A stretch of DNA of 64,000 bases from Lepas anatifera (taxonomy: Eukaryota; Arthropoda; Thecostraca; Lepadidae), in NCBI GenBank assembly GCA_034440635.1, contig JAOTON010001898.1:1664001-1728000 (forward strand), written 5' to 3'. Within the stretch, counting starts at the first letter, position 1. Each line of letters begins with the position of its first letter. Positions 27,801-39,800 of the stretch are shown here, piece by piece. The translations under genes were made by a program, and so were the position numbers. Under the pieces are notes generated by a model. The model worked only from the letters and a program-made list of their open reading frames with translations, made no database searches and was not told the DNA's origin.

Positions 27801-30800
27801 CATTTTGAGTTCATCTTTTTCGGTATGTTTTTCAAAGTATACTTTGTATCGTATAGCATATTCATATTTACAAACACTTCCACTCCATTGAGGTGGGTTT
27901 TCCAGTGCTCTCCTGAAGCGTTGCTCTTGAATTTGCGTATCTACGCCGTGTTGCGACCAGTTTGGTACGAAGGTAGCTGTTCAATGAAATACTTAAGAAA
28001 CATACATATACCAAATTAGGGAAAACAGCCATCTCCAATTTTCTATACAGGACAGAAAATGTTGTATCTTAAGAATTTGTGTTACTTCATTTTAGCACGA
28101 TTTGAATTAGGCGTTCCTTTCTATTAAAGTCCCAAAAATAGATAGCGTTATCACTTTATCGCCTTTACCGATGTAATTATCTAGTTATCGTTATCAAATT
28201 GGAAGTCCTTGAATATGGAATCGAATTATCGCTATCGAAGTCGAAGTGAAGTTATCGAGCACCCACCACAGGTACATATAATAAGCCTCTCCATCCTACC
28301 GCCCAGTAATCAGTGCATGCTGATTTGAGCAGTGGAGGTCAGCATCAGTAGGTCACCTGCGGGTCGATCATGAGCGGCCATCGGTCCGAGTTGGTGAGGA
28401 TGGTGGCGTTCTCTGCCGACATGCGGTCGTTGGGCAGGCCCTCGTTGTTCCAGGTGGCTATCTGAGCCTCGTCCGTCAGCAGCGACAGCGGGTCCAGCTC
28501 CGGCGTCATCGTGATCTGAGGCGGCACCGGCGGCGTCATCTCACCGGCACAGTGCCCACAGTACAACACGCTTCGGAAAGCCAACATACCCCATACGTGT
28601 TAACAATTAAATAGTTAAGTAAATTGCGAGGTGGGTTATGATCTCACGTAAAAATTCACGAACAAAACAGAGTGCCAATTAGTGAGCTCGGCACGGATAT
28701 GGAGTAGCCCCACGATAAACTGGCAATTGTCAGAGGGCCGGCTAGCGTTCTCCGTCCGGCCAACTCGCCTCCAGTTTGGCGATGGTGGGTATCCAGCACT
28801 TCTCCAGCAGACTGGTGCGGTACACCTTGGTGAAGCAGCCCACGTAGGAGATGAAGGCCGTCACCACCAGCACGTCTCCCGGGATGGTGACCTCGGACTC
28901 CTTGTAACTGCCGACCACACGGCCCAGTGATGCCACCCGGGGACACGCCCTGGTCCCATACTGAGTCCGACATGGCTGAGTAATTCCGATCCAACCCCGT
29001 CCCAAACCGGCGTTTCCCCCCACGAATGCAGGTTAATCCGTTTAAAAACCACGATCATCACATAACAGCCGATAAATACGAATACATCAGCAGTCCATCA
29101 CACGGGCAAAACTAACACGATAGCGCTGTCTACTTTTCCCTTGCTGCAGTGTGAGTGAGCGGGACTCACGATTTGACGCTCTCGCCCCATCGGACGTTTT
29201 CGGAGGCCAGTCCGCCCACCAGTCGGTTGGCCAGGTCGATAACGTAGGCTGTGGCGTCCGCCTCCTTCTGACACTTCATTTTCGCCGCTGTCGCTTCTTC
29301 AAAGCTCGCCGTCAATTCACCGAGCATCGACTCCAGCTCCTGTCGGCATACAATACAAACTGTAGTACGGTGTTTTCTCTGCAGGTGGCGAGGTGACTTC
29401 GTGTCGCGTACGTGTTCTGTACCCTGTGATGCCATCTTTTCATGGGCGTGGGAACACGGGGGGGTGGGGGTCAATACATCTAAACATTCGGACTCTTACT
29501 CTCTGCCTGAGTCAGGACGGAAGAAAATCAGTAGCGCCCATCCTGAGCTGTCCTTGAACACCAGAAATGTATTTGTACCGTCTTATGGAGTTATCTATCT
29601 TGAAGCTAAAGCTAAAGTACGAAAAATTGAGTCACAATCAACAATTATTATCCTTTCACCACTTGGACAAGCCATTTTTGTGTTGCTACACGCGTGTTCA
29701 CTCGCAACAGCGCTTTTACACCTGTACTGTATGAGATACAAGACTCTTGAATTTTAGCCATGACAATGACAGGTTTAACCCTTGCCCCGGTGGCGGGTAC
29801 GAGCCACCTTCGCCCTGGTGGGGGGGGCTAAAAAAGACCCCCCACGATCTCAAAAACTAAGAGAGCTAGAAAAAAGCGCAAAACGGCAATCGAAAGCTCT
29901 TCGAAAATGATATCGAAAATACTTCGGTCATTTTTCTTGTCAGGTCAATATCAAGGTCACCAGAGGTCAAAATAGGTCAAAATCGCTAATATGAGGTGTA
30001 CTAAGAAAACCTCCTATATCTCAGAAACTATGATAGCTAGAAACATTTTTCTAACACCATTCGAAAGCTCTTGAGATGCGCTTTCATTACAGTGGCATTC
30101 ATTTTCGTGTCAGGTCAAAGCCTAGGGAGCTACAGGTCACTACATATTGGGCATATTCTTGGGAATGTCCATAGCCACCCATGCATAAGGGCGTTTACTT
30201 TTTCGCTAATATCTTCCAAACCAAACAAGATACAGCCATAGTTTATGCACCATTGCAATCCTCTCGTCAATACGAATCGAATGATATATGATATTGCTAT
30301 GCCAGGTCAAATTTAAGCATTTGACCTGACCCAGGTCAACGGTCTGACCCAACTTGACCTGGTATAGTCATGATGTATATCATTTGACTTCCAGTGACTA
30401 TACACTTTGGTGACAAAATAAAAGCTCTATCTTAGTTTATTCAAAATTTATAGAGAAAAACACCAAAAAATGCTTATCTGACCTAAGGTGACCTTTTAAA
30501 GGTCACAAGTCAAAAATTTTGGTATCAGCTTCAGAAATGGGCTAAGAAAAGTCGCAACCAACGTTTGAAGTTGATTCCATCCATACTTACTGAGAAAAGC
30601 TCATTTCGTGATTTTCACCATGTATTGTCAATGGGGAGGTCATGCTCTGCACATGACCTTAGGTCACCAATATCAAAAATCCCGGAACAAATGTTGTAGC
30701 TCCTGGTGAGCCCAAGATGTGGTATGAGTTTCAACTTGATCGATTAACCCTTCTTTTAGTTATGCCGTCCTAAGTATTTTTTGAGGTGAGGTCACTTCAC

Positions 30801-33800
30801 CTGACCTGGTGACCTGACCTGATATGACCTTGAGCCAAAATTTTCAGGAAAGATGTAAAAATGATGAAGGAACAGCTAGACCAAGTTTGGCGCTGCGCGC
30901 CGCCGTTTTTTGGTCACTTCGGAAAAACCCGAGGGGGGGTCTAAAAAGACCCCCACCCGGGCGAAGGTTAATCCACTATTAGATCCAAGCTCGGTTTATG
31001 AAATGCGTACATTGGCGGTTCCCGCGGGGAGGAGGTAAGAAAGCACTTCTCCCCGATGCCCCGCCCCCACCCGCCCTGAAAGGTTGGTGGCGCCTCCTAA
31101 AATGCCACTTCCCACCCTCTCCCCAGAATGCTTGTATGCCGCATGCCCTGGTCCCAATGAGCCGCCCCGACGATGTGACCCCCACCCCCTCGGGAAAGCT
31201 GGATCCGCCTGCGCAGTGTGCATGCCATAAACCAAACAATGCTATGGAGCATGGGACTCAGGAGAGGGAGTTATTTTTGTTGTTGCTGGATAACACCCCC
31301 GCCCGTCCTCGTGGCCATTGTCTACAAATCAGCCAACTGAATGCACGGTTTTTCCAACGTCGGAGGTTTCCGCCAATACCGATTTGCGTCGGCTAGGAGG
31401 CTTCCATCATGTCCGAACTTATTGGCATGCCTCCAACACTCCGAGACCATCATCACGACGCATAGGTAAGTCAAGGCAGAGTTCTTCGTCACTACAGCTG
31501 GTTTAGCGCCGTGTTAAGACTCTCCTCCCCGTGGCCGACCTGGATGACTGTCACCTGCTCTGCGTGCTACGCTGTCAGTAGTAACATGGCTTCGAATCTT
31601 AAGCAATACCAGAAATTTTCATAAAACTAAGTTTCAATGTGGCTTCGTGAAGGTTTCGGGGCCAATGCCAATTTGATCACGGATTGTTCGACTGGAAACT
31701 TGTGTGAGCGAATACTTCACTGACTTAAACTTATCGTATTTCAACTGGAATATGGCAAATGAAAAATACCGCAGCCGGTTAAGAAAACACGTTACATTAA
31801 AAAATCCTAGAACGGCAAGACTTAATTACAGACGATTATGATTAGGCGTGAAGCTCTCAAACTAACCAGACTGGGTTGCCACAAGCCAGAGAGCGGGAGC
31901 CGTGGTCCTGACATTGTGTTATGCAAAATGGACAGTGAGCTCTAAATCCAAAGAGGTCAAAATCAACGTCTACTAATGCATGTTCAAAAGTCAGCCATGC
32001 ATTTTTCAGTCCAATTGTCAACAGGTCACATGTGCTAGTTTCTTTGGGACCTGTCCACTCCTAGAAGTAGGAGTGGACACAAGTGTCAAATAAATGTGTC
32101 CAATCCATTCACTTCTCAACTGAGGCCAAAATAGCCTGCTGGTGAGGCCGAAAAAAAATCTGAAAAATGTAGCGTTTGTACCCAAAAGAACCCTGACGAG
32201 AGCGATATTTAAACAACAGGCTAAACAGACAGAACTTACGACCTAAAATACCCCCTTGCCTCTCCCCATCATCCGGCCGATCTCACGCCTTTATCTTCTG
32301 CAAATAATGACAAAAAACACTTGAATCTGGCTTGGTTGGGGCTCAGCCAGGCCTAAGTCATTTCTGTGTGATCCTGCGGCTCAGGCCTAGGTTCCCCGTA
32401 AGCACCATCACCAGTTGTCCCAGTGGCGGTCCTCACGAGAGGGCAGTAACTCACCACCACGCGGGCCTTGATGCCGGCCAGCTTGTCAGAGGCGGCCGCC
32501 AGGTCGGCGTTGGCCGCCTCCAGCGCCAGCCGCTTGGGCTCCACCTCGCAGAACACCTCGTAGAACCGGATGATGTTGATGACCCAGGCGCACAGACCTG
32601 GACACGCAGGGGGTGAGAGAGCAGCGAAGCCAAAGTACGCACAGTTCACCCCAGCTCTCACTGAATTATTTCAACATTAATAGGATAAGTCATTACCTCT
32701 ACTGCAGAACCTTTTATCGGTTTCGTACTCATTCTTTTCAAAATTGTGGGATAAAAATGATAAATATACGTTTTTTTGTAATATTTCCGATCTTGTACTG
32801 ACCACTAACACATGCTACTCCACATACTAAAATGTCCTTGAATAGAGTATATTTTAACTCCCAGACAACTTCACAACGGGCCTCAGTTTCACAGTGAGTT
32901 CGGAGAGCAGCAGGTTGCCTCTGGGAGAAGAGCTGCCGGACACAGCACTCACCGGGGACTCCGGACACAGCACTAACCGGAGGACGCCGGACACAGCACT
33001 AACCGGGGGACGCCGGACACAGCACTCACCGGGGACTCCGGACACAGCACTAACCGGAGGACGCCGGACACAGTACTAACCGGAGGACGCCGGACACAGC
33101 ACTAACCGGAGGCAGCACCCGACTTGCTCCGGATGAAGTCGGGGTTGAATTGGGGGTCGGACAGGTAGGGCTTGATCTGTTTGAGACACTCCGGGTGGAT
33201 GTGCTCCTTGTCGTAGTGCTTCAACTGATCGATGAAACCGTCTACCTTGGCCATCATCACCTAGAAAATCAACATTGGGCCTTCAATCTATGCACATATA
33301 ATGTACACGAAAAGTAACAAAATATCAGGTGGTGTCAAAAGAAATGCCTGACTTTGAAAGACAGTAAACATTTGCCGATTTTCAAAATTATTTCACCAAT
33401 CGATGCGCTCATGAATTCTCTCAAATGTTGCCGGGTAGCGTTTTCTGACTACATATGGTTCTCCGGCCACCATGGAAAAGATAGGGGTGCTTTAAGACAC
33501 CCTCCACTACGTTTTAAGGACATTTTCCGACGACAAAAACTCGTATCTGCACAGAAGATATGCGTCTGTATCCTTGGTAGACGTACCGTTCAGACTGCGG
33601 ACTACGGGCAGGGACGCGAATCTGTCTAAATACGCACTTTTGTCGTTGGAAAGGCCAAATGACAAAGTATAACGTCCAAGTTCCGCACGTATAAGTACCT
33701 GTTACCCGTTTTTGTTATTAGCAGTGGTTTTATTCAAGATAAATCCGTGGATTTTCCAAACTTGTATCATTTTTAGTTTGTTACAACAAAGTACAAATGA

Positions 33801-36800
33801 ATTGTATCGTTACCCCATGCCTCTCCTCGAGAAGAATCGAATGGTACCAATATCGAATTTTTCCTAAAAATGGTAGTTACGACTTTCTGACTTTGGGCGG
33901 CAGAAGTGATATCATGCTATATGGAAGTACTTCGTTCCGCTGATGTTTTGATTTTCTCATTTGATTCCTTCATTTCTTATTCTGGCTTGGAGGAGGTAAA
34001 AAAGTCTGTAGATTTCATAGGGTCGATAGAATGATAAGTGAGCGACCGAGCCTAAAATAGAGGTAACGTGAGAGCGAGCATTACTACGTAGAGCATGGGT
34101 CTTAGTAAAACACACTGAGGGTGTTTGTGATCATGCGCAGAATGATTCAAGTTCTTGCGGTAGGTGTTTTTGCGATAAGCAACCTTGTTGTAATAAGTTA
34201 GAAAAGTCAGTTTGTAAGCGTTTAAAACAGTTAACGAGCTCAAATTTAGATTTCCACCTTGCCTTTAACGACAAATTCAAATGCCATTCAATATATTCAA
34301 ATACAAAGGGCTCGTGTACCAAACCATGACAGTTGTGGTGTATTTTTCAGAGATATTCCTCGGGAAGACTAGCATGCACAATTATCGGTGATTCAATGCC
34401 AATGATAATCATCAATATTAAGCGTCGGGCATGGTACGCCCCATGCGATATGCGTATAACCCTATTCATTTATGTACGAATGAAGCAAGCGAGGCTTCAA
34501 AATATCTTATCTGGTGTCGTAAATTTGACAATATGTCAAATACTGTCGGATTCCCAAGAGACCAAAAGTGAAGCATGGTTTTAAAGCTGTGGATTTTTGC
34601 AGTCCCAATAATCCAGTGTCCAGTTTAAAAATCAAATCGGATAGGTTTCCGTGTTTTGAATCCGGTGTCTGCCCACCTGCAGCCCGACACGGCAGGTGCG
34701 GGCATCCCCAGCCGCCGCCCAGACCACCAGACCACCTCACCTTGCAGGCCTTCCAGGAGCGGTCGCGCGGCACCTTGCCGTTGGGCGCCAGCAGCACCAT
34801 CACGGCCGCCGTCACGTTGACCACGGCCGGCGGCGGCGAGCCGAACGACTTCAGCTCCGTCAGGTTGTTCTGCTCGACAGAGAGACGGCGGCGTCACAGA
34901 CCAGACCATGCACAGCATCTGCCAACACTGAACAACTGCAGCAGCACACGATTAGTACTCAGCGGGCCCGAGAACGGGATGTGCTTCACAGCAAAGGTTT
35001 TGTCACATAAGAAACACAGCATATGCTTCGTTACTTGACAAAGACAAGGATTGTGTTCTAAGTCGTCAGCAGTCATAAAACGGGTTTGACTTGGGAAAAC
35101 GACAGAACAAGTTTATATCAGATGATAATGAAAATGATAATTGAGTGAATTTCACATTTCTCACAATACAAGTGTAATTCACAAACAAATACTGGTATAA
35201 ATCGCATAAAAACCAACTACAAGACTTATGAAAAAAATCGCAACGATATTTTGGGTCAATTCAGCACCACCATAAAAATTCCAACAGCCTCAGGTGTAGG
35301 GGTTAACACGAGCATTGACGGGGGTCTGAGCCACCTTCGCATTGACGGGGCGGGGGGGGCGGGTACCCGCCCCCCTAAGATCTCGAGAACCACGGTAGGT
35401 AGCGAAAAACGGTAAACTGAGTTGGGCCGCCCATCCACTTCTACATCGAAAACATTTGAACCATTTTTTGTCAGGTCGCATTTAAGGTCACGAGAGGTCA
35501 AAACATGCCGTCATAGGGATGACATGTAAATTCAGTTTTTCGGCCATTACAACTGAACAAGTAAAGATAGAGCAAAACGACTTGAACTATATGAATCCTC
35601 TCCTCTCAGCAAGCCGAATCGAATCATATATAATTTGACCTTGCTAGGTCAAATCAAAGATTTGACCTGACCTGAAGTCAGGTAAGGGTCAAATTATATA
35701 AAATTCATATCATTAGAACCGCAAAGCCCAGGCGAGTCTAATGCAGCTAAAATAAATGCTCTATCACCATCCGTTACTGAGTGATTCCGTAAAAACCATT
35801 TTCCCATGTATTTCCAATGGAGAGGTCATGCCTCGTACCTGACCTTAGGTCATCGATATAAAAAATACCGGAACATATTTTAGAGAACTCGGTGGGGCCA
35901 TTATGTGATATGAGTTTAAATACGATAAGTTCACCCCTGCTCCGACTTATGCTATCTTAAACTTTTGAGGTCGGGTCACTTGACCTGTACTGGTGACCTG
36001 ACCTGAGATGACCTAACCTTAAAATTTTCACAGAAGTTGTAAAAATGATGAGGGAAAATGTATGCCATGTAACGGCGGCGCTACGCGCCGCTGTTTTTTG
36101 CTATCTCCGAAAAACCCAAGGGGGGCGGGTACCCGCCCCCCCCGTCAATGCGCGTATTAAAGAACCCACACTATGGATATTACATTCCAAATAGACCTAC
36201 TTTGAAGTAAGAAGGGAGTTAAAGGGAACGGGCCACTTTTTTAAACTCTAAAAAAGCTAATTTATGGACAAAATAGGTCTGAAAATCAGGAAACCACATT
36301 TTGTTTTCACCTTTAATCGCTCAAAACAAAACTATCGCCGCTTGTATAACTACCGTAAGAAGAGGCGCGGGGCAGCAGCGTGGTGGCGGCCCCGGGGTCG
36401 CAGTCCAGTCCTCCCAGAGCCGAGAGGCTACCTAGCACCACCTACAGGAGAGAAGACAACAGCGCGACAGCGAGGTAGCCGGGGAAGGGACTGGGACTCA
36501 CCTTGTTGAGGGTATCGAGGGCAGCCTGAGCGGCGACGAGGGCGGGCTCCGCCTTGGCCAGGTCGGCCTCGCACTCGTGCTGCTTTTTGCCCACCTCCAC
36601 GGCGATCACCCCCACCTTCTTCTCCTCCTCGTCAGCTGCAACAAACACCGCCTCAGGATCAATATAACCAAGGCACTTCAGACGAGTTACAAATGGCTGT
36701 GACGTCAGGCACTGACGGCGGCACCGTAACAAAAGGTAACATTATAATGGTATAAAACTATGACACGAAATTATAAAAAAAACACAGAAGTAGCCATCGC

Positions 36801-39800
36801 TACAAGCTTTTACCAGACCGTGTACTTGAACTGTAATCCTGGAACAAAATATTGATGAATGTTTCTGGTTTCAAAGGTCGGTTTCGAATACCAACCTTTG
36901 ACTCCACAGTAGGGTGTAGTGAGTCTGAAAAATTGTTTCAGATCAAAACTGTACCGTTTTTTCTTGTTTCAGACCTTTCTGAACATGGCTGTGCCCATTT
37001 TATGTAGATAAAATTGGGGTTAAGGTCTTGCTTTTTAAATTCAAAACAGGCATGCAAGAGTGCTGAAAGTGGGCATGCAAATGCGTCATTTAGGTGATGT
37101 TACACAGCATATCTCAGAGACGTGAGCTATTTTCGATGCTCCAACACCTACCGGGGCTGAACATTAGAGTTACCAAGTAGAAAATGAAAAAATTATCATC
37201 CAGGGCAGTGGCGGATAAATGTGGGTGGGCTAGGAGGTGAAGCCCCCACCCGAAATGACGAAATGCCTTAAAGGGAATGTGGCACCTTGGTCGAATCCTG
37301 GAATTTAGTGTAATTAGGCGTACTTTTTAGTCAAAAATAATGAAACCACTCATGATTTCTCTGAAAAATGTACAATAAGCTCAATATTTTGTTTTTAAAA
37401 ATACTCCTCTAGAAAAACAAATAAATATCAGACTGTGGATGATGTCATGATCTGGCAACCACTACCATACTTGAAACGCTTCAAGGGCTTGATTGGCTGA
37501 TGCTCATCGTGACGTCAGCACATGTCGTCACACCAGTAGCTCACAACAATGGCCGCCGGCGACAGGGGGCTGAGGAGGGCTGGTGTCAGGTAGGTTTTAG
37601 CTTTTTTCTACGGAAATATCGAGTTCCAAGACAAATGATATATGGAGTACCGGGTTTTCCGACCTGCTTTACAACTTGGCTACCTCAGTTAAAATCACGT
37701 TGTGAAGGTACCACATTCCCTTTAAGGTAATGGAAGAAGTCGGAGGCTGTTCCGGGGTAATAGCAGTAGCACTCCCCCGAAATAAGGTTCTGGATCCGCC
37801 ACTGATTCGGGGTAATTCTGGTCAGTTCTTTCTTTATCCTAATGATCATTTTATTCCTGTATTTCTTGGCTCCCCTTGCCTTTTCAAATGAGATGCTTCG
37901 TGTCTACACTACATATTTCATGTCACACTACATACAAAAGGTATATTTGGATAGGCTTTCAGAGTAAAATAACATTTTGGACTTTCAGATAATGTTGATC
38001 TTTCATTTAAAATCATGGGGAACGCTTCAGATTTTCTTTGCCCCAGAGGGGCAGTTTTTACTTGCACAGCGTTGTTCCCATATCATTAGCTAACGTTAAT
38101 GGGAATCGTCTTATAGATTTTTAACTCAATGAAGGAGAACGTTGTTTTTGCTCACTTGAGTCTTGACCACAAATGGCTGCTGCAAGAGCAAGCAAGCATT
38201 TGTCGATAGAAGTAATTGGCACGGCGGAGGATCTACCGCAAGCTGACCTTCCTCCTAGCAGGGCGTCCTCAGCCAGACTCTTAAAATACGGGATTTAAAC
38301 ATGAAAAAGCACAGAACCTGAATTATCATGGAAGCTGCACACAGCATTGGACGAATGGTGAAGGATATTTGACTGACGGTAAGCGAGTGCATGGAACCAG
38401 CCATTGTGAAAGATCTAGGCGTCGCAAATAGGGCGGTGGGGCGTCGACAATAGCTTGAGGACTCCTGTGGCGGGAAAGTTAAGGAAATTTAAAAAAGGCA
38501 GTATGGCCAGAACAGACAAACCAAAGCAGAGTTGGAAGTTAGTCTGGACAGGCTGTCCGACATAGGTTTATATGTAATTGCCCGATTCTTTAATGTGCTG
38601 ACTGTGTTTTCTCATCGAGCTGCAAGCAAGCAACGCTACCTGTAGCTGCCCAAGAGAAAGGAAAATCCCAGTGTAGGAGTTAGGGCTCATCCAGGAAAAG
38701 AGAACGAAAAAGGAAGAGCATGAAAAGCTCCAGATTGGGAGAAAAAACTAAACAAGTTGAGCCAGATTAGAAAAGAGGATGCAACGACAAGCAAAGGAGA
38801 ACAGCAATACGCAGTCGAGCGCTAGAGCCCAGAGGAAAAGCAAGCAGAACGCAGCAGAATGGAAGCGCAAGGGGAGTGCAACTCTACGAGTGAATATGAT
38901 GTCTCTGAAGATTCAGATCACCCATATATATCCTCTCAGGTCACCTCAGCTTCGCTCACCTCCGAATCGGAAAGGAATGGGAAACGGTCAGATCAGTGAC
39001 AACTTCCCACTCACTGTGAGGACTGCCATGCGCCATGGAGTACCCCAAGGGCGCTGGCCAGCATACTCTCTCATATATGGGGATAAATGGGCGATCTGAA
39101 ACTTCAGAGACATCATATTCCCTCACAGAGTTACACTCTCTTTGCACTTCCATTCTGCTGCGTTCTGTTTGCTTTTCCTCTCGGGCTCTAGTGCTTGCCT
39201 GCGTATTGCTCTTCTCGTCTGCTTGTCGTTGCATCCTCTTTTCTAATCTGGCTGAAGTTGCTTTGTCTTTTCCTCCAACCCGGAGCTTTCCACGTTCTCC
39301 CTTTTTTGTTCGCCGGTCCCGAATGAATCGCAACTCCATCACCGGGATTTTCCTTTCTCTTGGGTAGCTGCAGGTAACGTCGCTTGCTTGCAGCTCGATG
39401 AGAAAACAGCACATTAAAGAATCGGGCAGTGACGTATAGATATATGTCGGACAGCTTGTCCAGACTAGCTTTCAACTTTGCCTTGGATTATTTATTCTGG
39501 CCATTCTGCTTTTAAGTTTCCTTAACTTTCCCGCCATAGGTGACCTCCTCAAGCTGTTGGCAAAGCCTCATCACCCTGTTTGCGACTCCGAGATCTTTCA
39601 CGATGGCTGGTTTCATGCACTCGCTTATCGTCAGTCAAACTCTGATTATCATTTGCCTAATGATGTGCGCGACTTCCCATACAAATGCAGCTCCTGTGCT
39701 TTGCGTGTTTAAATTCCGTATTAACAGAGCTTGTCTGAGGACGCCCCTGTTAGTGGGATGGCAGCTTGCGGTTTAATCTTCCGCCTTGCCAATTACTTCT

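Noticed and set aside
38779..39414. Coding gene at the centre of the fold-back
   Set aside because: Frames on both strands are mirror images from the inverted arms and are broken outside short stretches. Kept only as a decayed coding unit.
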